Below, piece by piece: positions 55,196 through 61,783 of a stretch of 64,000 nt of DNA. The stretch covers positions 18,248 to 82,247 of the forward strand of contig PABK01000022.1 in assembly GCA_002699145.1 (NCBI GenBank), written 5' to 3'. A program made the position numbers and the translations under genes. Under the pieces are notes generated by a model that made no database searches, was not told the origin of the DNA, and saw only the letters and a program-made list of their open reading frames with translations. Source of the DNA: Halioglobus sp. Lineage in GTDB: Bacteria > Pseudomonadota > Gammaproteobacteria > Pseudomonadales > Halieaceae. Each line of letters starts with the position of its first letter. Positions within the stretch are counted from its first letter, which is position 1.

Positions 55196-56065
55196 CTACG
55201 CACACCGCGCATAGTAATCCTGCTCGTACTGTTTGGGACTACGGTAGCCATTCGCCGAGTGGCGACGGATGTTGTTGTAGAACAGCTCAATGTATTCGAA
55301 GACTTCGGCATAGGCCTCTTCCTTGTTCGCTGGTTGTACTGCGTAGATGGATTCTACCTTCAGTCGAGCAAAGAACGATTCCATCGCCGCATTGTCCCAG
55401 CAGTTGCCTTTACGGCTCATACTAGGCCTGATGCCCGTTTCCAGCAACATGCCCTGGTACTCACTGGAGCGGTACTGGACGCCCCGGTCTGAGTGCAGGA
55501 TCAGGCCCGGCCTGACCTCGCGGCGCGCCACGGCCATGTCGAATGCCTCGACGATCAGGTCCGTCGTCATCTGCGTATCCAGCGCCCAGCCAATGACCTG
55601 GCGCGAGAACAGGTCCATGATCACCGCCAGGTATACAAAACCCCGATCGATCTTGATGTAGGTAATGTCCGATACCCACTTCTCGTCGGGCCGGCTGGCC
55701 TCGAAGTCGCGGCCCAGCAGGTTATCGCTGACGTGGGTCAGGGCGTTGGCGCTGGGAAAGTACTTGTACTGCTTGCCGTTGCGGGCCTTCAGGCCGTTTT
55801 CCGCCATCAACCTGGCAATATGGTTCACGCTGCAGGGAATGCCGGCCTCATTCAGTTCGACAACCAGCCGCGGGGCACCATAGCGCTGCTTGAACTGTTC
55901 GAAGGTCACGATGAGGGCCTGCTCGACCAACGTCCGCTGACGAGCTCGCGAGCTTGGGGTGCGGTTGCGCCATTTGTAGTAGCCGGACCGGCTGACCTGG
56001 AGCCACTCGCACATCCTGTGGATGGCATGCGCCCCGCGCAGGGATTCGATGTAGGCGTACTTCAC
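55196..56065 (-). CDS. IS3-family transposase OrfB (DDE integrase domain)
   Basis: This 289-residue frame starts at a GTG and overlaps OrfA by 4 nt. It has the HTH-21-like N-terminus (MCEWLQVSRSGYYKWRNR), then the rve domain with WVSDITYIKIDRGFVYLAV, LILHSDRGVQYRS and GNCWDNAAMESFFARLK, giving the D, D and E residues. It appears intact. Confidence 0.92.
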   Translation of the reverse strand: MKYAYIESLRGAHAIHRMCEWLQVSRSGYYKWRNRTPSSRARQRTLVEQALIVTFEQFKQRYGAPRLVVELNEAGIPCSVNHIARLMAENGLKARNGKQYKYFPSANALTHVSDNLLGRDFEASRPDEKWVSDITYIKIDRGFVYLAVIMDLFSRQVIGWALDTQMTTDLIVEAFDMAVARREVRPGLILHSDRGVQYRSSEYQGMLLETGIRPSMSRKGNCWDNAAMESFFARLKVESIYAVQPANKEEAYAEVFEYIELFYNNIRRHSANGYRSPKQYEQDYYARCA

Positions 56066-56385
56066 CGATTTTGATTGGAAAAGTACGCCGCCGCCTTTTT
56101 TAGGAAGTCACGCTCTTCCTTGAGGTCCGCGATCTCGCGTTTGAGCTTGCGGATTTCTTCACTCTCTTCCATGGAGTAGTCCAACCCGTTCAATGAATTG
56201 AACTGCTTTTCCGACAGGCGCTTGTACTGTCGACGCCAATTGTAGATCTGGCCGGGGTGGATGCCGAGCTCCCTGGCCACCTCGGTAGCAGACGTGTTGG
56301 GGTCATCGGCGCGGCGGACGGCCTCGCGTCGGAAATCTTCCGTGTAGTGTTTGTACTTGTTCTTGTGCTTCTTGTTCTTGGTCAT
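56062..56385 (-). CDS. IS3-family transposase OrfA (helix-turn-helix)
   Basis: This 107-residue protein has a Lys-rich N-terminus, a helix-turn-helix (DDPNTSATEVARELGIHPGQIYNWRRQYKR) and a C-terminal leucine-zipper-like coil (EEIRKLKREIADLKEERDFLKKAAAYF). It contributes DNA binding to the fused OrfAB transposase. Confidence 0.92.
   Translation of the reverse strand: MTKNKKHKNKYKHYTEDFRREAVRRADDPNTSATEVARELGIHPGQIYNWRRQYKRLSEKQFNSLNGLDYSMEESEEIRKLKREIADLKEERDFLKKAAAYFSNQNR
56095..56101 (-). promoter_or_regulatory. A6G slippery site for -1 frameshift between OrfA and OrfB
   Basis: On the minus strand A_AAA_AAG lies in the OrfA frame (codons for Lys-Lys). OrfB is in the -1 frame and is open from here to its start, so a -1 shift would make the OrfAB fusion, as known for IS3 elements. 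Confidence 0.65.
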
Positions 56386-56442
56386 CGTTAAACACCTCGT
56401 TAGTGGCTAATGAGATGTCTACTTTTCATGGGTAGCTTGGCC

Positions 56443-56529
56443 ACCTAACGCCGCCGGCACGGGCGAGCGGAGCGCAGTGTAGCGAATCCAGCACTGCTTG
56501 CTGCGCGATTGTGCCCGGCCTTGTTATGT
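56443..56529. other. attC site following the PEP-CTERM cassette
   Basis: Bounded by GTTATGT (56523-56529) and ACCTAAC (56443-56449), with inner inverted repeats (GCCGGCACGGGC against GTGCCCGGC) over an 87-nt span. It is one of the most typical sites in the array. The IS ends just before it. Confidence 0.75.
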
Positions 56530-56600
56530 GCCGCACCAGGGGCCGGTTGAATTCGCTCTAACCCCAAGCTCCATGTAGAAGGTGTAGAGGAGCCAATTGC

Positions 56601-57260
56601 TTAAAGCCTGCTTCGGGCCCAGGCTAAACTGGCCAGGGCCAAAACAAACAAAGCTAATATGGGTGGTGCAGGAACAGGCTCCAAAGGTGTCGCGCTGCCT
56701 AGGGTTACGTTGTCAAAACCCAGCGTGCCCGATTCTCCGCTAAACACCACTGATCGCGCGACGCCTGGAAAACTGGCTCCACGCAAAGTCCAGTTACAAT
56801 AGGCGCCATCAGGATCACCTACGCAGCCGTCAAAGGCCTGTGCCGTTAAAGCCACAGCAGTAAGCAGGTCTCCCGAGCCATCTAGTCCGTCATAGACAGT
56901 AACCAGGCCGTCACGAAATGCAGTGAAATAGAATGCAATTCCTGTATCAAATCCGCCAGCGACGTTCATCACTGCCAATCCTGAATCGAACGTCATAGTC
57001 GTATCAGGGCTAGGTTCATTGGCAAAATTGCCAGTTCCGCCCGCGTCGGCATCGACCGAGGCAATCGTATCGCCGTTAAAAATTACGCCGTAGTTAACTC
57101 CCGAGTTACCTTGAGAGTCCGTCCCGCCTCCATAGAACCTATCGATCGTGGCAGTATTACCAACGCCCTCGAAGTCCAATAGAATTGGAAGTGCCTGAAC
57201 GCTCATTGCCGAGGACATCAAGCCTACAACTACGGCGAGAAACAACAAATTCTTATTCAC
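56601..57260 (-). CDS. PEP-CTERM protein encoded on an integron cassette
   Basis: This 219-residue protein starts with GTG after AGGGG. It has a signal peptide (about 1-23, ending VQA), then LDFEGVGNTATIDRFYGGGTD, a body familiar from PEP-CTERM proteins (GGTGNFANEPSPDT), and a C-terminal VPAPPILALFVLALASLAWA followed by RSR. This is a complete sorting signal of the VPAP type. The host exosortase A at 10671-12191 is the likely processor. It is flanked by attC sites at 56443 and 57432 and has its own sigma-54 promoter. Confidence 0.85.
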   Translation of the reverse strand: MNKNLLFLAVVVGLMSSAMSVQALPILLDFEGVGNTATIDRFYGGGTDSQGNSGVNYGVIFNGDTIASVDADAGGTGNFANEPSPDTTMTFDSGLAVMNVAGGFDTGIAFYFTAFRDGLVTVYDGLDGSGDLLTAVALTAQAFDGCVGDPDGAYCNWTLRGASFPGVARSVVFSGESGTLGFDNVTLGSATPLEPVPAPPILALFVLALASLAWARSRL

Positions 57261-57315
57261 ACTTTAACCCCTGCAATTCGAACTCTATCGAATAGGCGCT
57301 TGAAAAATTATCAAA

Positions 57316-57330
57316 GCAATATTCGCACCA
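57316..57330 (-). promoter_or_regulatory. Sigma-54 promoter of the cassette PEP-CTERM gene
   Basis: On the minus strand TGGTGCGAATATTGC followed by T matches TGGCACG-N4-TTGCW at all but two positions, with exact GG-N10-GC spacing. It lies 56-70 nt upstream of the GTG and would give a leader of about 45 nt. It is a better match than the chromosomal PEP-CTERM promoter at 38197. The remaining gap (57261-57431) shows no gene. Confidence 0.7.
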
Positions 57331-57431
57331 ACCCAGTGTATGCAAGACTATCGCAAAGATACTGCAGAAGACTGTAAAATTTCCTGACGCCAAAAATTAA
57401 ATCGATCCAATGCATTATGCAGCCAGAGGCA

Positions 57432-57521
57432 CATAACGCCGCCAGCTCCGGCGAGCAAGCCGCGTAGCGGTTTGCGATTCCAGCGCCCGAAGGGCGCAGT
57501 GGTGACTGGCCTTGATATGTG
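57432..57521. other. attC site
   Basis: Bounded by ACATAAC (57432-57438) and GATATGT (57515-57521), a slightly degenerate outer core. Inverted repeats such as GGCGCAGTGG/CCAGCGCC-like pairing lie inside. It follows the 96-residue cassette gene. Confidence 0.65.
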
Positions 57522-57523
57522 GC

Positions 57524-57814
57524 CTACTCATTTTTGTACGGAACCTCAATGACGGAGGCGTGAGCCAGATACCTGAACACCTTCGGGGATGTGAAATTAC
57601 CGAATACGTAAGCTTCCAGTACCATCCGCAATCGTTGTTGTGTTCGTTCGTTTGTGCCCCCTACCTGGAAGTTGCCAGTGTGCTCCAGACAGTACTTTCG
57701 GTGTCTCTCGATAGGTTCTCCGTCGAAGTGATGAACAATATCGAAGAACTCGTCAGTGAAACCTAGTTTGACCAGACGGTCTAGAATCTCAACTGTGACT
57801 ATCGGCTGGGACAT
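57524..57814 (-). CDS. Cassette-encoded hypothetical protein (96 aa)
   Basis: This 96-residue soluble protein is preceded by GGAGG 6 nt before the ATG. It is mainly helical (VEILDRLVKLGFTDEFFDIVHHFDGEPIERHRKYC) with an HF/HR cluster. No family is recognised. The stop lies 3 nt from the attC, as normal for cassette genes. Confidence 0.55.
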   Translation of the reverse strand: MSQPIVTVEILDRLVKLGFTDEFFDIVHHFDGEPIERHRKYCLEHTGNFQVGGTNERTQQRLRMVLEAYVFGNFTSPKVFRYLAHASVIEVPYKNE

Positions 57815-57829
57815 CGAACCTCCGGGGCC

Positions 57830-57890
57830 ACATGACGCCTACGGCTGGGGCGGCTGTCACGCCTTCCCAGCCAGCCCGTAATTGTTAAGT
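57830..57890. other. attC site
   Basis: Bounded by ACATGAC (57830-57836) and GTTAAGT (57884-57890); inner arms include GGCTGGGG and CCCAGCC. A 61-nt site following the membrane-protein cassette at 57893. Confidence 0.7.
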
Positions 57891-57892
57891 GT

Positions 57893-58261
57893 TCAATCAA
57901 TGGACCGTCCCAACAGCTTTGACAAGAAGGTAACCCATTTGATTTCGGTACCCCGAGCCTGCTTAGCAAGAAAATAGTTTCTAACTGAAAAATAGATGCC
58001 AAGCAGCAAGGAAGCTAGAGCTACCCACTTGAATAGATAGGACCTGCGGCCGGCAATGACCTCCAGCCCAGCGTGGACGGGGCGTCCCTCCGTGCCAGAC
58101 ACAATACCTTCCAGGTATCCGGGTACTAGAAAATAGAACAACACAAATGTAGTCGCTCCAAAGAGTAATGCACCCCACCAAGGTAGCCTAGCCCCAATAT
58201 AGGCCGCATCTCCTATTGTGGAGGATGCTTTCGACTTCCTGCTTCTTCGTTTTCTTGCCAT
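57893..58261 (-). CDS. Cassette-encoded two-helix membrane protein
   Basis: This 122-residue protein has a basic N-terminus (MARKRRSRKSK), helix 1 near 26-47 (LPWWGALLFGATTFVLFYFLV), helix 2 near 74-97 and a basic tail. The layout resembles the N-terminal membrane anchor of some Mrr-like restriction endonuclease proteins, but no nuclease domain follows. A stand-alone effector or truncated relative is possible. Confidence 0.5.
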   Translation of the reverse strand: MARKRRSRKSKASSTIGDAAYIGARLPWWGALLFGATTFVLFYFLVPGYLEGIVSGTEGRPVHAGLEVIAGRRSYLFKWVALASLLLGIYFSVRNYFLAKQARGTEIKWVTFLSKLLGRSID

Positions 58262-58278
58262 ACGAGATTATGCTGAGA

Positions 58279-58377
58279 ACTTAACGCCTGAGCTTAGCGG
58301 CATTTGAGGTGACGCCCGATTTTGCGGTAGAAAAAACGGGTGGCGGGGCAAATGTCCGCTGCAACGATTTGTTATGC
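58279..58377. other. attC site
   Basis: Bounded by ACTTAAC (58279-58285) and GTTATGC (58371-58377). A long 99-nt site. The stop codon of the gene at 58372 lies inside the core. Confidence 0.7.
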
Positions 58378-59367
58378 GGATTTGTATGCAGCAACTGGGG
58401 AAACGACCAAATCGTTCAGTAATGGCTCTCCCTCTTTGGCCACATCGCTACCGACAACTTTCTCCTCCGCCGCTAAAAGATCGGTTTGGGCCTGGGCCTC
58501 CAGTGCTGCGATGACATCCACAATGGGAAAGTCCCTGCGCATCTCGAGTTCTCGAGCAACCTGCCTATCAGCAGGCGATGGCAATGAAACAGGTTTTGGA
58601 ACTTTTGCGTCTGCGGCAATAAACTGCTGGACGATTCGCCAACCTGTATAAAAGAGCTCCATGAATGAGCCGTCATATGGCACCGGGCAAACGATCAAAT
58701 TTTTTGCCTGATCTTTGAAAATTCTGTCGGAGGCCCCTTGTGTTGATGGAACGATGCCGACGCGTAGCCCTCTCGCACCCTCTAGATGCTTGGCGTTAAT
58801 TTTTAAGGTTGTCCCCAGCCAGCGATCTGCATCAGTAGAACCGAAGAAGAGATCAGCCTTCCAAAGTCCATTAATTGATGACGGCAATGCGGATCTGGTT
58901 TCAGGTCGATGAAATGCTGCTGCCAGCTGATTCATATATCCCTTTAACTTGGGGGGTTGGGCTTGTGCGCCAGTAAGGATCCTAGAGTCGTCCGTCAATA
59001 CGTCATTGGCCGTATCAATAATTCGAGTTTTGCCAGATTTTTCCACCCCAAAGAGAATCGAATCAAAATCCGCACCCGGAAGCTTGCATAACTTCGCGGC
59101 GTCCGTAAGCCGCTCCATGACCATAGGATCATTTCGACGAATAGCGTCGTGGACCGCCCACTCGAAACAAAAACCAACGTCCCCGCATCCGTCACGGTAT
59201 GCGCGAGGCAACATGAACAGCTTCATTGCGTCCAGGCCGCCTAGTTCACCTAAAACCTCTTGTTTGATGCCTGTAAGGAGCGCGATGAGTATTGGTCGAA
59301 CAATCGCGATCCGCGCGAGCACCTCGCTGCCTACAGGGTTCTGCTGGGTTTGAATGAGTAGTTTCAT
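58372..59367 (-). CDS. Cassette-encoded hypothetical protein (331 aa)
   Basis: This 331-residue soluble protein has no obvious family. LWKADLFFGSTDADRWLGTTLKIN near 165-190 followed by LRVGIVPSTQG and NLIVCPVPYDGSFMELFYTGW looks like a beta-rich catalytic core with spaced Asp/Lys and could be nuclease-like. That reading is not secure. It is the longest cassette gene in the array. Confidence 0.5.
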   Translation of the reverse strand: MKLLIQTQQNPVGSEVLARIAIVRPILIALLTGIKQEVLGELGGLDAMKLFMLPRAYRDGCGDVGFCFEWAVHDAIRRNDPMVMERLTDAAKLCKLPGADFDSILFGVEKSGKTRIIDTANDVLTDDSRILTGAQAQPPKLKGYMNQLAAAFHRPETRSALPSSINGLWKADLFFGSTDADRWLGTTLKINAKHLEGARGLRVGIVPSTQGASDRIFKDQAKNLIVCPVPYDGSFMELFYTGWRIVQQFIAADAKVPKPVSLPSPADRQVARELEMRRDFPIVDVIAALEAQAQTDLLAAEEKVVGSDVAKEGEPLLNDLVVSPVAAYKSA

Positions 59368-59397
59368 CGTCTCACTTTATTGTAAACTCTGAGATCA

Positions 59398-59451
59398 GCC
59401 TAGCGTCCCACGCGGCGGCGAGAAGCGTCCGACAGCCTTGGCTTGTTATGC
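59398..59451. other. attC site
   Basis: Bounded by GCCTAGC (59398-59404) and GTTATGC (59445-59451), only 54 nt. The inner core has TAGCG where others have TAACG. Confidence 0.6.
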
Positions 59452-59469
59452 ATTTCGAATGACTTTACC

Positions 59470-59997
59470 TTATTTTTCCGCAGCTAATTTCTTTAATACG
59501 TCTATCAGGCCAGACTTACTTGCTTCAGAAGTTACTAGTTCTGAGACTGAAATAAGAATACTTATTGCGCCGAGCATACTATAAATTTGGTCCCACACTT
59601 TCTGTGCTTGGGTCGTATGGCCGTCAATGTGAACCCCTACGTAGTCAATAAACTCATCAATCATTGTATCTGTCTTCTCATTCGGCAGGTTGTGAGCAAG
59701 ATGATTCCTTAAACTGTTCAGTTTCTTAATACCGCCAAACGTGCTTTCGTGAGGCGGTATTTTTGATATGGCTTTTACCATGTTTAAGAGCTGGGCAAAT
59801 GATAGCTTCGCATCTTCAAGGTATTTATGGTTGTGCATATTTATTTGCAATATTTCAAACAGACACCTTTCAACAACTAGGTGTCCCTTTATAACAACTA
59901 GGGTTACGTCATCAATTCTTGGTATCTGCTTCGATAGTTCGTGAACTTTAATATCGTTATTGTTAAAGAATTGTTTAATATCAATAGCTTTAGACAT
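59470..59997 (-). CDS. HEPN-like protein in a cassette
   Basis: This 175-residue, mostly helical protein is preceded by AAGGACG. It contains LRNHLAHN, in which Arg97 and His102 fit the RX4H motif of HEPN ribonucleases. A preceding LVVERCLFEIL helix is also HEPN-like. HEPN proteins act in toxin and phage-defence systems; no MNT-type antitoxin partner is seen next to it. The motif is visible; function is inference. Confidence 0.6.
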   Translation of the reverse strand: MSKAIDIKQFFNNNDIKVHELSKQIPRIDDVTLVVIKGHLVVERCLFEILQINMHNHKYLEDAKLSFAQLLNMVKAISKIPPHESTFGGIKKLNSLRNHLAHNLPNEKTDTMIDEFIDYVGVHIDGHTTQAQKVWDQIYSMLGAISILISVSELVTSEASKSGLIDVLKKLAAEK

Positions 59998-60029
59998 AAA
60001 ACGTCCTTGTGAGGATTGCTGCTGTCAGT

Positions 60030-60120
60030 GCATAACGTCTGCAACAGGGGCGGGACGCGAAGCGGCCCGCCCAGCCATCAAAGGGAGCGACTTGATTGCA
60101 CTGCTTATGTGTCATCCCTA
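60030..60120. other. attC site
   Basis: Bounded by GCATAAC (60030-60036) and CTTATGT (60114-60120). Inner arms include GGGCGGGACGC and GCGGCCCGCCC. It overlaps the stop of the gene at 60118. Confidence 0.65.
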
Positions 60121-60933
60121 CTTCAACACCTTAATAAGAGGCATAAACTCTGCTTCAGGAATTCTAGACAAACCCATTTCATTGTATAGATCGGCACCTA
60201 TTCCTTGAACTTCCATTGAACCCGGGATGACGTCCGTTGGCCCGAAAGCCACACTTCCCCCAAAGTTCAAGTAACCTTTCTGATAAAGATGAAATAATTC
60301 GTACAAAACTTGATAAAGCTCCATATCAAAATGGCTTTGCCCTCGATAGTTGCTCGACCTTAGGCTGGCCCTCTTGCGAGCGGCTAAGCTAAGAAGGCAA
60401 AGTTGCCTGTAGGTGAGTTCTTCGCCAGCTTTTATCAAGTGGTGAGCAAGAGCGGCGCTGATCTCAGCATTAAAGGATGCGTTCGAAAGTAGCTTACCCA
60501 TATATATGAGCTTATGTTCTTCCGGCTCCCGCTGACTTTTCAGCAGTACACTTTCCGCCACTTCCTCGGCGTTGGATCGCTGACCCACTACTGCATCGAA
60601 AAAACCGTCACTACGGAGAGTTTCCCCTTGTTCGATTCGTCTTGCTATCTCATCGGAAGCGAGAGCGAGAACGCCGCCAACGCGGACAGCTTCACGTGGC
60701 CCAAGCAGCCGGTCAGATACTTCTTTGCCTACCGCCGTAAGTGCCTTGGCGGCGGCAACGGAAGCAGCACCAGCCACTGTGGCACCGACTGGCCCGCCCG
60801 CTAGAAAACCGATCGCACCCCCAACGGCTCCTCCTGCTATTTCAGCCCCGCCAGAAAGGAATTTTCTTAGAGATTCATCTTCCTCGGGATTGTCCTTGTG
60901 TTCAGTTATTGGCACAAAATATCCCCGACACAT
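60118..60933 (-). CDS. Glycine-zipper membrane protein in a cassette
   Basis: This 271-residue protein has a start codon inside the upstream attC core (GTTATGTG) and no Shine-Dalgarno. Residues about 28-62 form a glycine-zipper membrane helix pair (SGGAEIAGGAVGGAIGFLAGG, then GATVAGAASVAAAKA). A soluble helical domain follows (EELTYRQLCLLSLAARKRASLRSSNYRG). The layout is compatible with a pore-forming abortive-infection effector; no family is recognised. Confidence 0.55.
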   Translation of the reverse strand: MCRGYFVPITEHKDNPEEDESLRKFLSGGAEIAGGAVGGAIGFLAGGPVGATVAGAASVAAAKALTAVGKEVSDRLLGPREAVRVGGVLALASDEIARRIEQGETLRSDGFFDAVVGQRSNAEEVAESVLLKSQREPEEHKLIYMGKLLSNASFNAEISAALAHHLIKAGEELTYRQLCLLSLAARKRASLRSSNYRGQSHFDMELYQVLYELFHLYQKGYLNFGGSVAFGPTDVIPGSMEVQGIGADLYNEMGLSRIPEAEFMPLIKVLK

Positions 60934-61004
60934 AACGCCTCAATAACCGACGCAGCTCTGCTGCGTCCGGCGTCAAAGGCGCGAAATTGATTGATTTGTT
61001 ATGT
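60930..61004. other. attC site
   Basis: Bounded by ACATAAC (60930-60936) and GTTATGT (60998-61004), with a central GACGCAGC-TCT-GCTGCGTC hairpin. It is the first (rightmost) attC and carries the start codon of the downstream gene. Confidence 0.75.
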
Positions 61005-61251
61005 GTTTACAATGCATTAGGATTTGGAAATCACTGTAGCCCGCATACATGGCGTAACCAGCATAGTTTGCATAGCGAGCGTATCCTGCGCGATTATCAT
61101 ACGGGGTGAACGAATAGCCTCGGTATGAAATTTTGGCATTGTTAGTGATTAGGTGATTCTCGTTCATCACCTCACCTAGGTATTGCCCGGTGCTACCGTG
61201 AATTTCATCGCCATCCCGTATACGTACATTCCAAAGTTTGGAAACCCGCAC
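60973..61251 (-). CDS. First-cassette hypothetical protein with Tyr/Gly repeats
   Basis: A GTG at 61251 with AGGAGG 9 nt upstream gives 92 residues; the frame is open to 61356, so the start is uncertain. The middle is a Tyr/Gly/Ala repeat, YARYANYAGYAMYAGY, and the stop lies inside the attC. Unknown function; a surface-active peptide is conceivable. Confidence 0.35.
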   Translation of the reverse strand: MRVSKLWNVRIRDGDEIHGSTGQYLGEVMNENHLITNNAKISYRGYSFTPYDNRAGYARYANYAGYAMYAGYSDFQILMHCKHITNQSISRL

Positions 61252-61510
61252 GCAGATCAACCTCCTGTCGAAAACAATGGAGCACACAAGTGCACACATG
61301 AGGAAAGATGCCTTCCTCGGCAGCGGCCTCTCTGGTTCGAAAGCGCGCGCTTCCAAATCTCGAGCCTAAAAACAAAGGGCGGGGAAACATGATGCGCCAT
61401 CCTTGGTCCGCATAGGTGGGTGGTACGATGCCTATCTACCGTCTACATAATGACGAACATAGCCTAAGCCGCTGCCAAATTCCAGATTCGCTTGTTTCTT
61501 GATTTTAATA
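61252..61510. other. Gap without recognisable gene
   Basis: I see no attI, intI or clear gene here. The two short overlapping minus-strand frames do not resemble proteins. Confidence 0.5.
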
Positions 61511-61567
61511 TGGTACCGGAGGCCGGACTTGAACCGGCACGCCATCGCTGGCATCGGATTTTGAATT
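61511..61567 (-). other. 3' fragment of a tRNA-Leu(CAA) gene; element attachment site
   Basis: On the minus strand the sequence runs from the anticodon loop (TTCAAAA, anticodon CAA) through a short variable arm and a complete T-arm (GCCGG-TTCAAGT-CCGGC) to an acceptor strand ending in TACCA. The 5' half is absent, so this is not a working tRNA. A partial tRNA ending at the anticodon loop is the usual trace of tyrosine-recombinase integration. Confidence 0.75.
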
Positions 61568-61704
61568 CACTCTTTATACTCATTTCTCGACGTTGAATAA
61601 CGTTCCGCGAAGTAGATTAAAGCTCTCTATGTTGTTGATATAAAAGGCTTTGTATCTATATTCTGTCTGCGGTAGGCAATTCTGGTGTTACTCAAGATTT
61701 CTCT

Positions 61705-61748
61705 TGGGATGCAAAAATTACTTTCATTTGCATCCCATTTGCATCCCA
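61705..61748. repeat. 11-bp repeats upstream of the integrase gene
   Basis: TTTGCATCCCA occurs twice in tandem (61727-61737 and 61738-61748), with an inverted copy TGGGATGCAAA at 61705-61715. All lie 36-79 nt upstream of the integrase ATG. They may be arm-type integrase sites or operators for an element regulator. Confidence 0.5.
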
Positions 61749-61783
61749 GATTTTGCCGGTGAGGATGAACAAAAGGAGATCTT

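Larger units (their letters stand above)
55166..56438. mobile_element. IS3-family insertion sequence
   Basis: A 1.27-kb element with two overlapping minus-strand transposase frames. Terminal inverted repeats: TACCCACCAAAAGTAGACA (55172-55190) against the complement of 56416-56434, 17 of 19 matching. GGCCAC occurs at both flanks (55160-55165 and 56439-56444) and may be the target duplication, though 6 bp is longer than usual for IS3. It sits next to the attC at 56443. Confidence 0.87.
54439..61251 (-). mobile_element. Integron gene-cassette array without a visible integrase
   Basis: Nine minus-strand genes, plus an IS, are separated by eight imperfect inverted-repeat sites. Each site is bounded by GTTRRRY-like and RYYYAAC-like cores (for example GTTATGT ... 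ACATAAC) and sits at the 3' end of its gene. The base composition is lower in GC than the polysaccharide locus. Since the genes read leftward, attI and intI would be expected on the right, but 61252-61510 shows neither, so this is a cluster of attC sites lacking an integrase. An alternative is an array cut off from its integron by the neighbouring tRNA-integrated element. Confidence 0.8.

Noticed and set aside
61511..61567. Functional tRNA-Leu gene
   Set aside because: Only the part from the anticodon loop to the CCA end is present; the acceptor 5' strand and D-arm are missing.
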